Of a stretch of DNA of 64,000 bases, positions 26,690 through 35,983 are shown piece by piece. The notes below the pieces were generated by a model. It ran no database searches and was not told the origin of the DNA. It was given only the letters and a program-made list of their open reading frames with translations. This stretch comes from Roseiarcus sp050013915 (GTDB lineage Bacteria; Pseudomonadota; Alphaproteobacteria; Rhizobiales; Beijerinckiaceae), in assembly GCA_050013915.1 (NCBI GenBank), contig JBEKEI010000002.1:6697-70696 (forward strand). Direction: 5' to 3'. Each line of letters opens with the position of its first letter. Position 1 is the stretch's first letter. A program made the translations under genes and the position numbers.

Positions 26690-26933
26690 GCCGTCTTTCG
26701 CCTGCACGCTTTGCCCCGCCAAACCCACCCGCGCGGCCCCAGGGGACGCGGAATTTCGCCGTCCATACAATGTTGCGCGCGAGATTGCGACCCTCGCCGG
26801 GCTGCGCGCGCCGGTCGCCGGCGCGCCGAAAAGGCATCTTGCGCCGGACTGCGAGACTTGCAACCTTGGGGCGCCCGGGACGCGGGTCGAAGCGGGACGA
26901 CGAAGCCCAGGGCGGGAAGTCGGGAGGACCGTC

Positions 26934-28997
26934 ATGGAGGCAACGGGCGACAGACGCATCGCCGGGCCGCGGCTGATCGCGCTCGTCGGACCCTTTCAGA
27001 GCGGCAAGACCAGCCTGCTCGAGGCGATCCTGGCCCGCGGCGGCGGCGCGCCGCGCCAGGGTTCGGTCCGCGAGCGGACGAGCATCGGCGATTCCAGCCC
27101 GGAAGCGCGCGCCCATGCGATGAGCGTCGAGCCCAATGTCGCCGGCGTCGAGTATATGGGCGACCGCTTCACGTTCTTCGACTGCCCCGGATCGGTCGAA
27201 TTCATCAACGACATGCGCCACGCCCTTCCGGTCTGCGACGCGGCGGTCGTGGTCTGCGAAGCCGACGGCCGCAAGACCCCGGCGCTTCAGGTCATCCTGC
27301 GCGAGCTCGAGGATCTGGCCCTGCCGCGCATCCTGTTCCTCAACAAGATCGACCTCGCCGGCGCCGGCGTGCGCGAAACCCTCGCCATGCTGCAGCCGGC
27401 CTCGCGCACGCCCCTGTTGCTGCGCCAGCTGCCGGTCTGGCGCAACGGCGTGGCGATCGGCTTCGTCGACCTCGCGCTCGAGCGCGCCTTCCTCTATCGC
27501 GAACATGCGCCCTCGATCGTCATCGAGACGCCCGACGGCGTCGCGCCCGACCCGCGCGAGGCGCGCTATTCCATGCTGGAGCGGCTGGCTGACTACGACG
27601 ATGCGCTGATGGAGGAGTTGATCGGCGAGATCGAGCCGCCGCGCGACCGCGTCTTCGACGACCTCGCGCGCGAGTTGCGCGGCGGCCACGTCGTGCCGCT
27701 GCTGATCGGGTCGGCCGATCGCGGCCATGGCGTCACCCGCCTGCTCAAGGCCCTGCGCCACGAAGCGCCAGGCGTGGCGCAGACGCGCGCGCGGCTCGGC
27801 GTTGCGCCCGACGGACCCGCGCTGGCGCAGGTCGTGCGGACGATCCATGCCGGGCACGGCGGAAAACTCTCGCTCGCGCGCGTGCTGCGCGGCGCATTCG
27901 CCGATGGCTCGATGGTCGTCGGCGCGCGCGGCGCGGAGGAGCGCATTGCCGGCATCGCCCGCCTGATGGGCGCCGCCTCGGTCAAGCTCGCGCGCGCCGA
28001 AGAGGGCGACACGGTCGCTTTCGCGCGACTCGAGAAGATCGCCACCGGCGAGCGCTTCGCCGACGCCAAGCGCCCGCCCGAACCGGCCGGCGTCGCCGCG
28101 CCGCCGCCGCCCAGCCAGTCGGTCGCGATCCACGTCAGGGACCGCAAGGACGAGGTCCGGCTCGCCGCCGCGCTCGTCAAGCTCTGCGAGGAAGATCCGG
28201 CGCTGGCGCATCATCACGATCAGGAATCGGGGGAACTCAAGCTGCTCGGCCAGGGCGAGATGCATCTGCGGGTGACGATCGAGCGGCTCGCCGCCCGTTT
28301 CGGCGTCGCGGTCGACGCGACCAAGCCCTCGATCGCCTATCGCGAGACGATCCGCGACGCGGTCTCGGTGCGCGGTCGCCACAAGAAGCAGTCGGGCGGC
28401 CACGGCCAGTTCGGCGACGTCGCCGTCGACGTCGCGCCGCTCCCGCGCGGCGCGGGATTCGCCTTCGCGGAGACCGTGCACGGGGGAACCGTGCCACGCC
28501 AGTATTTCTCGTCGGTCGAGGCGGGCGCGCGCGACGCCATGGCGCGTGGGCCGCTCGGCTTTCCCGTCGTCGATGTCGCCGTCACCCTCACCGACGGCTC
28601 CTATCACGCGGTCGATTCCTCGGACATGGCGTTTCGCGCGGCGGCCAAGATCGCGCTCGGCGAGGCCCTGCCCAAAGCGCGCCCGGTGTTGCTGGAGCCG
28701 ATTCTCGCGGTCTCGATCCTCGTGCCGGCCGACGCGATGGCGCGCGCGAGCGCCCTGGTGGCGGCGCGGCGCGGCCATATCCTCGGCTTCGAGGCGCGCG
28801 CCGGCTGGGACGGCTGGGACATCCTAAGCGCACTGATCCCCGAGGCGGAAATCGGCGACCTGATCGTCGAACTGCGCTCGGCGACCGCGGGCGTCGGCGC
28901 CTTCGAAACGAAATTCGATCATCTGGCCGAACTGACGGGCCGCCCGGCCGAGGCGGTCATCGCGGCGCGTCGGCAGGCGCATGCGGCCAACGGCTGA
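26934..28997 (+). CDS. EF-G-like translational GTPase
   Basis: A 687-residue EF-G paralogue. G1 is 'GPFQSGKT' (K25), G3 is 'DCPGSVEF', G4 is 'NKID'; domains II-V follow ('IHVRDRKDEVRLAAALVKL', 'GQGEMHLRVTIERL', 'RHKKQSGGHGQFGDV'). The switch II histidine of canonical EF-G (DTPGH) is replaced by serine, and the switch I region is the divergent 'SSPEARAHAMS' type seen in EF-G-2-like proteins. It is therefore not the housekeeping fusA; the role could be a specialised or stress-related ribosome function. The ATG at 26934 has GGAGG 8 bases upstream. It is divergent from aroKB. Confidence 0.85.
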   Translation: MEATGDRRIAGPRLIALVGPFQSGKTSLLEAILARGGGAPRQGSVRERTSIGDSSPEARAHAMSVEPNVAGVEYMGDRFTFFDCPGSVEFINDMRHALPVCDAAVVVCEADGRKTPALQVILRELEDLALPRILFLNKIDLAGAGVRETLAMLQPASRTPLLLRQLPVWRNGVAIGFVDLALERAFLYREHAPSIVIETPDGVAPDPREARYSMLERLADYDDALMEELIGEIEPPRDRVFDDLARELRGGHVVPLLIGSADRGHGVTRLLKALRHEAPGVAQTRARLGVAPDGPALAQVVRTIHAGHGGKLSLARVLRGAFADGSMVVGARGAEERIAGIARLMGAASVKLARAEEGDTVAFARLEKIATGERFADAKRPPEPAGVAAPPPPSQSVAIHVRDRKDEVRLAAALVKLCEEDPALAHHHDQESGELKLLGQGEMHLRVTIERLAARFGVAVDATKPSIAYRETIRDAVSVRGRHKKQSGGHGQFGDVAVDVAPLPRGAGFAFAETVHGGTVPRQYFSSVEAGARDAMARGPLGFPVVDVAVTLTDGSYHAVDSSDMAFRAAAKIALGEALPKARPVLLEPILAVSILVPADAMARASALVAARRGHILGFEARAGWDGWDILSALIPEAEIGDLIVELRSATAGVGAFETKFDHLAELTGRPAEAVIAARRQAHAANG

Positions 28998-29117
28998 ACG
29001 CGGCCGTCGGAGCGTCCCCGGGGCGCCGACCTCGACGACGACCAGCGGCGGCGGGTGGGCGGGGTTCCGGCGTCCGATGGCGATCGACCACTTCGATCCG
29101 CGCAGGCGCGGCCGCGA

Positions 29118-30854
29118 TCAGTTCCGCATTCCCGATCGACCGATCGGCGTCGCGCCCTCGGCGAGCGACGACGGCTCCGGCGCGAGCCAGCCCCGGTAGC
29201 GCACGATGGGGCCGATGAAAGGCGCTTCGATCGATACGTCGAACCGGAAGCGGCCCTGTTCCTCCGATTCGAAGGCGTCGCCGCGCGGGGCGAGCGCCGC
29301 GGGCAGCGGCAGGCCAAACAACGCCCAGCGCCGCGCGACCAGCCGCAGCCGCTGCGCATCCGTCAGCAGCGCGAGCCCGAAGGTGAATGGCCCGAAGCGC
29401 TCGCACAGCAGGCCTTCCCAGCGCCCCGCGCCCTGCCACTGCCGCGAGCGCATGATCCGGCCCGAGAAGCGCCGGGTCCAGGTCTCGACGCCGTCGCGCG
29501 CCTCGAAGCGCACGCTGACCGGCGCGCCGCGCGCCGCGGCGGGAAAGCCGAACAGGACGGCGACGAGGCGCGCCGTCAATCCGGCGCCGCGCTCGATGTC
29601 GGCTCGGCCATGCGCGGCCCGCGCCCCGACGAACGTGTGCATCGCGCGGACCGCCGCCGGCAGGTCGTCGAAGGCGCCGGCGAGCATCCGCCGGTAGAGC
29701 GGCGCATCGACGCACTCGCCGTCGTCGCGGACGGCGTGACGGATCGCGCGCGCCCGAAACATCGGCTCGTAATCGTCCAGTTCGAGTTCCGCGGTCGCCG
29801 CTCTGGCGCCGGACTCCGGGCGCCGGCCATCCCGCTCCCGTCGCAGGACGGCGGCGATCGCCATCACCGGGACCAGCGGACCGGCGTCGCCTTCGGCCAG
29901 CATGTGCCAGGAGCTCCGCAGCGGCCGTCCGGCGGAGTCCGCGCCCTCGACTTCGACGATCATGCCGCCGCGATGGGCGCCCCAGCGCAGCCGGCCGAGG
30001 ACGGCGTGGAAGAGCGGCGCCATCGGCCCCAGTTTCGGCAGGAGCCGCAGCCGCGTCAGCCAGGCCAGGCCGATCAGCGCGCGATGCAGGATTTCCGGCA
30101 TTGGCGCGGCGCCGACCCAGATCGTGCGCAGGCCGGGCCACAGCAGGGGCAGCAAAGCGAGATCGGGGACGTCGACGAGCGAGAAGAGCCGGCTCGACAG
30201 CGGCGCCAGCCCGGGCGGCCGGACGGCGCGACGCATCGTCTCGGTCAGTCCGAACGCCCGGACGCGCCGACCGTCGCGGGTCAGCGCGACCGGTTGGCCG
30301 GCATAGCTCGCGACGGCGCGCACGACGTTGAGGCCGACGGTGGCGAACGGCGAAGGCGCGATGCCGGCGCGAATCGTCGCGACTTCTCCGAAGCCGTCGG
30401 CCAGCTTTCGCACCACCGCCGCCGTCAGCACGGGAAAACTGCTGACGCCGGCCAGCACGTAGAGCCCCTTTGCCCGCGCCGCGTCGTCGAGGACGGCGAT
30501 GCCGGCGACGAAGGCCGAGGAATCGGCGAGATCCATGTAGTCGGCGCCCTGCGTGATCGCCGCACGCGCCAGCCGGTAGGGATCGCCGGAATACGCCTGG
30601 AACGGGCCGCTCGCATCGATCACGACATCGGGCGCGTGCGCCTCCAACTGCGCCGCGACGTCGCCGTCGCGGTCGAATGCCGCGGCGAGCCGGCTCGCGC
30701 CGGCGGGCAGGGTCGCAGCGAAGGCGCGCGCCTTGTCGAGCGATCGCCCAGCGAGAATCAGGGTGTGGCCAGGGTCGTCCGCGAGCAGGCGGGCGAGACG
30801 GCCGCCGAACACGCCGTAACCGCCGAGGATGAGGATCCGGCGCGGCGCGTTCAC
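29118..30854 (-). CDS. Saccharopine-dehydrogenase-like NAD(P)-binding protein with DUF4166
   Basis: A 578-residue protein. The N-terminal Rossmann domain ('ILILGGYGVFGGRLARLLADD', 'LILAGRS', 'DASGPFQAY', 'YMDLADS') is of the saccharopine dehydrogenase-like class. The C-terminal region from about residue 390 ('LYRRMLAGAFDDLPAAVRAMH', 'GAGLTARLVAVLFGFP', 'TWTRRFSGRIMRS') fits DUF4166. The reaction is unknown. The start is GTG at 30854, overlapping the TGA of the DUF1330 gene (GTGA), with GAGGAAGG directly before it, so translation is coupled. Confidence 0.82.
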   Translation of the reverse strand: MNAPRRILILGGYGVFGGRLARLLADDPGHTLILAGRSLDKARAFAATLPAGASRLAAAFDRDGDVAAQLEAHAPDVVIDASGPFQAYSGDPYRLARAAITQGADYMDLADSSAFVAGIAVLDDAARAKGLYVLAGVSSFPVLTAAVVRKLADGFGEVATIRAGIAPSPFATVGLNVVRAVASYAGQPVALTRDGRRVRAFGLTETMRRAVRPPGLAPLSSRLFSLVDVPDLALLPLLWPGLRTIWVGAAPMPEILHRALIGLAWLTRLRLLPKLGPMAPLFHAVLGRLRWGAHRGGMIVEVEGADSAGRPLRSSWHMLAEGDAGPLVPVMAIAAVLRRERDGRRPESGARAATAELELDDYEPMFRARAIRHAVRDDGECVDAPLYRRMLAGAFDDLPAAVRAMHTFVGARAAHGRADIERGAGLTARLVAVLFGFPAAARGAPVSVRFEARDGVETWTRRFSGRIMRSRQWQGAGRWEGLLCERFGPFTFGLALLTDAQRLRLVARRWALFGLPLPAALAPRGDAFESEEQGRFRFDVSIEAPFIGPIVRYRGWLAPEPSSLAEGATPIGRSGMRN

Positions 30855-31276
30855 CCTTCCTCGCCGAAAACCGCGCCCGGCCGCGCCGGGGCGAGCCGGA
30901 TCAGGCGGGAATCGGCGACAGCGGCCTGGCGGTGCTTGACCGCCTCGCGATAGGCGGGGTCGCGGATCATCGCCACGAATGCGGCGCCGCTCGGATATTG
31001 CGCGATGAAGGCGACGTCCCAGCGCTCGGACTCCGGTCCGATCAGCGTGAGCTCGGGCCGGCCGATCCAGATCTGCGCGCCGCCGAGGCGGGTGAAGACA
31101 GGGCCGCTCTCGCGCGCATAGGCCCGGTAGGCCTCGCGCCCGGTCGCCTTGCGCCCGTCGGGATAGGCGGCGTGGGCGCGCAGCCGAACCAGGTTGAGCA
31201 TGTGGATCGGCTGGTCGGCCGGCAGCGCCTTGAAGAGAGCGAAGGCTTCCCTGGTCGGATCGATATGGGCGTCCAT
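30851..31276 (-). CDS. DUF1330 family protein
   Basis: A 141-residue protein with 'DQPIHMLNLVRLRAHAAYPDG', 'AYARESGPVFTRLGGAQIWIGRP' and 'DVAFIAQYPSGAAFVAMIRDPAYREAVKHR', all typical of DUF1330 ferredoxin-like-fold proteins. The ATG at 31276 is preferred over an upstream start because GGAG sits 8 bases before it and family homology starts there. It is the first gene of a coupled pair with the saccharopine-dehydrogenase-like gene. No function is established for the family. Confidence 0.85.
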   Translation of the reverse strand: MDAHIDPTREAFALFKALPADQPIHMLNLVRLRAHAAYPDGRKATGREAYRAYARESGPVFTRLGGAQIWIGRPELTLIGPESERWDVAFIAQYPSGAAFVAMIRDPAYREAVKHRQAAVADSRLIRLAPARPGAVFGEEG

Positions 31277-31438
31277 GGCCGCGTCTCCGGGCTCGCCGGC
31301 TCCTCTATGCCGCATGGCGCCGCGCAACGCCATCAGCGGCGCGGCCGGACGGCGCGCCATAGGGTCGCAGCGCCTATACAGCAGGCGCCGCTTCGCCTAT
31401 GCAAACGGGGATTTTGCGGTCCTCCGCGGAGACGAATC

Positions 31439-32446
31439 ATGGCCGAGAAACCCTATGTCGAATCGCGTCTGGCGACCGTGTTCGGCGGTTCCGGCTTCAT
31501 CGGGCGCTATGTCGTGCGCGCGCTCGCCCGCCGCGGCTGGCGGGTGCGGGTGGCGGTGCGGCGCCCCGACCTCGCCGGCTTCCTGCAACCGCTCGGCGAC
31601 GTCGGGCAGGTTCACCCGGTGCAGGCCAACCTCCGCTATCCCGCCTCGATCGCCGCCGCGCTCGTCGGCGCGGAAGCGGCAATCAACCTGGTCGGCGTGC
31701 AGACGCAGACCGGCCGCCAGAATTTCGAGGCGGTCCACGTCTTCGGCGCGCGCGAAATCGGCCGCGCGGCGGCCAGCCAGGGGTTGGCGAGGCTCGTCCA
31801 CGTCTCGGGCATCGGCGCCGACCCCGAATCGGCCTCGCCCTATGTCGCGAGCAAGGGACGCGGCGAGGCGGCGCTGCGCGAGGCGTTTCCCGCCGCGATC
31901 GTCCTGCGCCCCTCGGTCGTGTTCGGCCCCGAGGACGACTTCCTCAACCGGTTCGCGCTGCTCGCGCGCTACCTGCCGGTCCTGCCGCTGTTCGGCGGCG
32001 GCGCGGTGAAGATGCAGCCCGTCTATGTCGGCGACGTCGCCGAGGCGGCGGCGCGCGCGCTCGAAGGCGGCGCGCGGCGGGGGGAGATATACGAGCTCGG
32101 CGGCGCCGAGGTCATGACCCTGCGCGAGATCGTCGCCTTCGTCTGCAGGGCAACGGAGCGCAATCGCGTGCTGGCGCCGATGCCGTTCCCGCTCGCCAGG
32201 CTGATGGCGCAGGGCACGGAGATCGCGAGCGCGCTGACCCTCGGCTTGTTCCCCAAGGCGTTGACGACGACGCGCGACCAGATCGAGCTGCTGCGGCGCG
32301 ACAATCTCGTTTCGCCGGGCGCGATCGAGGCGGGACGGAGCTTCCAGGGCCTCGGGATCGACCCGCAGGGCGTCGAGGCGATCGCGCCCGCCTATCTCTG
32401 GCGCTTCCGCAAGACCGGCCAATATGCGAGCAGCGCGGCGACCTGA
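31439..32446 (+). CDS. NDUFA9-like NAD(P)-dependent epimerase/reductase
   Basis: A 335-residue atypical short-chain dehydrogenase. It has the dinucleotide loop 'TVFGGSGFIGRYVVRALARRG', 'INLVGVQTQTGRQNFEAVHV', 'VHVSGIGAD', 'YVASKGRGEAAL' and 'ILRPSVVFGPEDDFLNRFA', features that define the complex I NDUFA9-subunit family found throughout alphaproteobacteria. In mitochondria the homologue is an accessory complex I subunit; in bacteria it is probably a stand-alone oxidoreductase or quinone-biosynthesis-linked protein. GGAG is 8 bases before the ATG. It is divergent from the DUF1330 gene. Confidence 0.88.
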   Translation: MAEKPYVESRLATVFGGSGFIGRYVVRALARRGWRVRVAVRRPDLAGFLQPLGDVGQVHPVQANLRYPASIAAALVGAEAAINLVGVQTQTGRQNFEAVHVFGAREIGRAAASQGLARLVHVSGIGADPESASPYVASKGRGEAALREAFPAAIVLRPSVVFGPEDDFLNRFALLARYLPVLPLFGGGAVKMQPVYVGDVAEAAARALEGGARRGEIYELGGAEVMTLREIVAFVCRATERNRVLAPMPFPLARLMAQGTEIASALTLGLFPKALTTTRDQIELLRRDNLVSPGAIEAGRSFQGLGIDPQGVEAIAPAYLWRFRKTGQYASSAAT

Positions 32447-32455
32447 AGATCGCCG

Positions 32456-33130
32456 TCACGCCGGGGCGGGCGGGGTACGCGGCAGGCGCTTGTGCAGCCG
32501 GGTCATGAAGGCCGTGGCGAACAGCGGCGTGCAGAGATTGAGGATCGGGATCGAGACGAAACCGGCGATGATCAGCCCGGCCAGGAATATGCGCAGCGCG
32601 TATCGGCGCCGCATCGCGCGCGCCTCCGCCGCCGGATGATAGCGCATGGCGGCGAGTTCGAAATATTCGCGCCCCAGCAGATAGCCGTTTGCGCCGAGGA
32701 AGGCGACGATGTTGAACGGTGGCACGAGCAGCAGCGCGAGGGCGAGCAGGTTGACGAGCAGCGACAGCCCTGCGAAGCGCAGCGCGAACAGCGCCACCGC
32801 GCCTGCCGGGGCGGGCGCGCCCGGCGGTCCCGCAGGGTCGACCGTGCGCTCGACGATGGCGGCCATATCGTCGAGGAAGAAGCCGGCGACGAGCGAGGTC
32901 ACCGGCGCGACCAGAAAGGCGAGGCCGACGACCAGACCGATTCCGAGCGCCAGATGCAGCGTCGTCGCCATCCAGGGCGGCTCGACGCGGATCAACGAGC
33001 CGCCGAAGCGGTCGAGCGCGATCCAGATCGCGGCGAGCACGCCGATCGTCAGCAGCAGCGATTTCCACAGCGTCGCGCGGAACGGCGGGGTGAAGATCTG
33101 CGCGAAAGCGTCGATGGCGTCGTCGAACAT
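32456..33130 (-). CDS. EI24/CysZ-type integral membrane protein
   Basis: A 224-residue membrane protein with four to five long hydrophobic segments ('SLLLTIGVLAAIWIALDRFGG', 'LALGIGLVVGLAFLVAPV', 'LLVNLLALALLLVPPFNIVAF', 'IFLAGLIIAGFVSIPILNLCTPLFATAFM') and 'ANGYLLGREYFELAAMRY', which is diagnostic of the EI24/CysZ family. CysZ of enterobacteria imports sulfate, but alphaproteobacterial members are not shown to do so and no cys genes are nearby. It converges on the NDUFA9-like gene with nine bases between stops. Confidence 0.82.
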   Translation of the reverse strand: MFDDAIDAFAQIFTPPFRATLWKSLLLTIGVLAAIWIALDRFGGSLIRVEPPWMATTLHLALGIGLVVGLAFLVAPVTSLVAGFFLDDMAAIVERTVDPAGPPGAPAPAGAVALFALRFAGLSLLVNLLALALLLVPPFNIVAFLGANGYLLGREYFELAAMRYHPAAEARAMRRRYALRIFLAGLIIAGFVSIPILNLCTPLFATAFMTRLHKRLPRTPPAPA

Positions 33131-33196
33131 CGCCCTGTCATAGCGAGCGGACGCCGGGAAATACAGTCGCTCGGCGAACAGCCTCGCCGCGCCCGG

Positions 33197-34303
33197 TCAC
33201 CCGCGGCGGCGGCGGCGCCAGACGAAGGTCGAACTCACCGCATAGTTCCACACCACGCCGACCAGCGCGCCGGCGAAGCCGGCGACCCACCAGACGTGGT
33301 CGAAATCGAACAGCCACGACGCGATGTCGATGTTGACGACGACGCCGACGCTGCAGACGATCACGAACAGCGCGAAGCCGCCGAGCGCGCTCCAGCGCCG
33401 GTAGCGGTAGTCGCGATAGGTGACCTCGTTGTTGAGCAGGAAATTATTGGCCATCGCGGCGAGCGTGGCGACGAGTTGGGCCGCGCGAAAGTCCGGCAGC
33501 GCCCCGGTCGCGATCAGCGCGTTGAGCAGGATGAGATGGATGACGAGGCCGAGGCCGCCGACGGCGCCGAACAGAACAAAACGGATCGGCAGCACGCCCC
33601 AGCTGGCGTGGTGGACGACGAGGCCGAGGAAATCCATCGCCACCAGCGGCGACAGTTTCGATTCGCCCGCCTGCCGCTTGCGGAACACATACGGCGTCTC
33701 GACGATCCTGAGGCCCGGCGGGGCGCACAACAGAATGTCGACCAGGATCTTGAAGCCGTCGGACGACAGCTTCGGCGCGATCCCGCCGACGATCCGCCGG
33801 CGGATCATGAAGAAGCCGCTCATCGGATCGGCGACGCTGACGCGGGAAATCCACCGGAAGAAGCGGGCGCCCGCCTCGCTGAGCTTCTGGCGCGCCGGCG
33901 ACAAGCCGCGCTCGGCGGCGTCGCCCTCGACGCGCGTGCCGACGGCGAGATCGGCGCCGCCGTCGAGCGCGGCGAACATCGCCGGAAGGATCGATTCGTC
34001 GTGCTGGAGGTCGCCGTCGATGACGGCGACGAATTCGGCGCTCGACGACAGCGCGCCCTCGATCACGGCGCCGGCGAGCCCGCGCCGGTTGACGCGCCTG
34101 ACGCAGCGCAGCCGCGTGTCGCGCGCGGCCAGCGCGGAAGCGATCTCGGCGGTGCCGTCGGGCGAATCGTCATCGACGACGATCATCTCCCACGCCAGAC
34201 CGGCCAGAGCCTTCCCCAGCCGCTCGAACAGCACCGGCACGTTGGCCGCCTCGCGATAGGTCGGGACGATCACCGAGAGCCGAGGCGCCGCCTGGTCGTT
34301 CAT
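33197..34303 (-). CDS. GT2 polyprenyl-phosphate glycosyltransferase fused to GtrA domain
   Basis: A 368-residue protein. Residues about 8-230 are a DPM1-like family 2 glycosyltransferase ('LSVIVPTYREAANVPVLFERL', 'MIVVDDDSPDGTAEIA', 'VIDGDLQHDESILPAM'). Residues about 240-368 are a GtrA-like four-helix membrane domain ('FVLFGAVGGLGLVIHLILLNAL', 'NNFLLNNEVTYRDYRY'). It probably makes a polyprenyl-phosphate sugar and helps flip it for use by a periplasmic GT-C enzyme. The ATG overlaps the TGA of the GT39 gene (ATGA), and the GT39 protein is the obvious acceptor-side partner. Confidence 0.9.
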   Translation of the reverse strand: MNDQAAPRLSVIVPTYREAANVPVLFERLGKALAGLAWEMIVVDDDSPDGTAEIASALAARDTRLRCVRRVNRRGLAGAVIEGALSSSAEFVAVIDGDLQHDESILPAMFAALDGGADLAVGTRVEGDAAERGLSPARQKLSEAGARFFRWISRVSVADPMSGFFMIRRRIVGGIAPKLSSDGFKILVDILLCAPPGLRIVETPYVFRKRQAGESKLSPLVAMDFLGLVVHHASWGVLPIRFVLFGAVGGLGLVIHLILLNALIATGALPDFRAAQLVATLAAMANNFLLNNEVTYRDYRYRRWSALGGFALFVIVCSVGVVVNIDIASWLFDFDHVWWVAGFAGALVGVVWNYAVSSTFVWRRRRRG

Positions 34304-35883
34304 GGAGACGCCTGGGTTGCGAGGTTCGGAGGCTCCCGTCGCGGATAGGGCAAGGGGAAGGGCCGCGTCAAGCGGTGGGCGGGAACGAGCGCCAGATTGA
34401 TCTCGTCCCGTCCCTCGCGCCCCAGGCTCAGCAATTGTGGCGCGCCGAGATCGCCGAAGAACGGCGCAAAACTCGCCGCGACGCCGGCGAGCCGGTCGCG
34501 CGGAACGACGATGACCGCGTCGCTGCCGAGGAAATCGGCGGAATCGGCGAGAAAGGCAAAGCCGCGCGGATCGGCGGAATCGACGATGACCGGCGTCGCC
34601 GGCCCCAGCGCGAGCGCGATCTTGCCGCCCTCGGACCATTTGGTCGCCACGACGAAGGCGGGGTCCGGCTGGACGCCGACGCGCAGGAGCGGCGAATGGC
34701 GCAGCGGCGCCCAGCTCAGCGTCTCCAGCGTCGGATCGACCGCGCCGCGCGCGAGCGGCATCGTCGCGCCGATCCAGCCGGTCGCGGCCTGGACGACCAG
34801 CGCGAGCGCGATCGCCGCGAGCGCCGCGACCGCCCCGGCCGCCCAACGGCGCGAGGCGAACCGCCGGGCGAAGCCGTCGCCGAGCCACGCGCCCAACAGG
34901 GGATAGGCGAACAGCCAGCCGGGCGCCGGCCAGTGCGGCAATCCGCGCGCGCCCCATAGCGGGGTCGCCGTGAACAGGAGGATCGGCGGCAGCGCGAGGC
35001 ACAGCAGGAACAGCCGCCGTTCGTCGAAGCGCGCGCGCCGCGCCGCCGCCACCAGCGCGCCGACCAGCGGAACGAACATCCAGGGGGTCAGCCAGACGAT
35101 CTCGCCGAGCGCCATCGCGCCGACCTGGGCGGGGCGCCAATGGGCCGCCGGCGCGCCGCGCACGCCCTGGAATGCCAGGGATATCCATTGATTGTGGGCA
35201 TTCCAGACGATCACCGGCGTCAGCATGCCGAGGCACAACAGCGCCGCCAGATAGGGCGCGGGATGGGCGAACCAGCGACGCTCGCGCGGGGAAAGGACGA
35301 GGAATGCGAGCAGGCCGACCGCGAACAGCGCCGCGCTGTATTTGGAGAGGCCCGCGAGGCCGAGGAAGAATCCGCCGCCGAGCCAGAGCCGCCAGACCGC
35401 GCCGGCGCCGGGCCGGGCGAAGAACAGCCTGGCGAAGGCGAGCGCGGCGGCGGCGAGGCAGAACAGCAGCGGCCCGTCGGGCACGACCCAGCCCCCCGCC
35501 GAGACCAGAAAGAACGCCGTCGCATTGACGCAGAAGACGGCGCGAACGCCGGCGGCCGCGCCGAACAGATCGCGCGTCAGGGCGAAGATCAGCCAGCCGG
35601 TCGCGGCGAACAGCGCGATGAACGGCAGCCGGATCGCTGGCCCTTCGCCGACCAGCCGCGCCGTGAAATGGGCGAGCCATTGATGCAGCGGCGGATGGTC
35701 GAAATAGGAGAGATCGAGCCGGCGCGCAATTGCGATCGTGTAGGATTCGTCGATTCCGAAGCCGAGGCTGAAGGCGAGCGCAACGCGGGCGAGCGCGAAG
35801 GCGAGGACGATCGCGAGCGCCGCGCGGCGGCAGGCTTCGGGGTCGTCGGCGACGGGAGTCGCGGGGGCGAAGGGTCCGGGCAT
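34300..35883 (-). CDS. GT39/ArnT-like membrane glycosyltransferase
   Basis: A 527-residue GT-C fold membrane protein with about eleven hydrophobic segments. The first periplasmic loop carries the catalytic aspartate motif ('GFGIDESYTIAIARRLDLSYFDHPPLHQWL'), and 'LFGAAAGVRAVFCVNATAFF', 'VVPDGPLLFCLAAAALAF' and 'KYSAALFAVGLLAF' are typical of PMT/ArnT-like enzymes. It likely transfers a sugar from a polyprenyl-phosphate donor to a lipid or surface polymer. It is co-translated with the GT2-GtrA gene, so the two form a donor-synthesis and transfer pair. The acceptor is unknown. Confidence 0.88.
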   Translation of the reverse strand: MPGPFAPATPVADDPEACRRAALAIVLAFALARVALAFSLGFGIDESYTIAIARRLDLSYFDHPPLHQWLAHFTARLVGEGPAIRLPFIALFAATGWLIFALTRDLFGAAAGVRAVFCVNATAFFLVSAGGWVVPDGPLLFCLAAAALAFARLFFARPGAGAVWRLWLGGGFFLGLAGLSKYSAALFAVGLLAFLVLSPRERRWFAHPAPYLAALLCLGMLTPVIVWNAHNQWISLAFQGVRGAPAAHWRPAQVGAMALGEIVWLTPWMFVPLVGALVAAARRARFDERRLFLLCLALPPILLFTATPLWGARGLPHWPAPGWLFAYPLLGAWLGDGFARRFASRRWAAGAVAALAAIALALVVQAATGWIGATMPLARGAVDPTLETLSWAPLRHSPLLRVGVQPDPAFVVATKWSEGGKIALALGPATPVIVDSADPRGFAFLADSADFLGSDAVIVVPRDRLAGVAASFAPFFGDLGAPQLLSLGREGRDEINLALVPAHRLTRPFPLPYPRREPPNLATQASP

Positions 35884-35983
35884 CAGTGGCCGGAGCCCGC
35901 CGTTGAGGCCGACGCGGGCGTGGCGAACGACGCCATCGCCGCGTCCTGAACGACGGCGAGCCGCGACGCCGCGCCTTCGCCGA

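Noticed and set aside
26175..28778. 867-codon minus-strand frame across aroKB and the EF-G-like gene
   Set aside because: It runs antisense to the EF-G-like gene and ends out of frame inside aroKB; no motifs are present.
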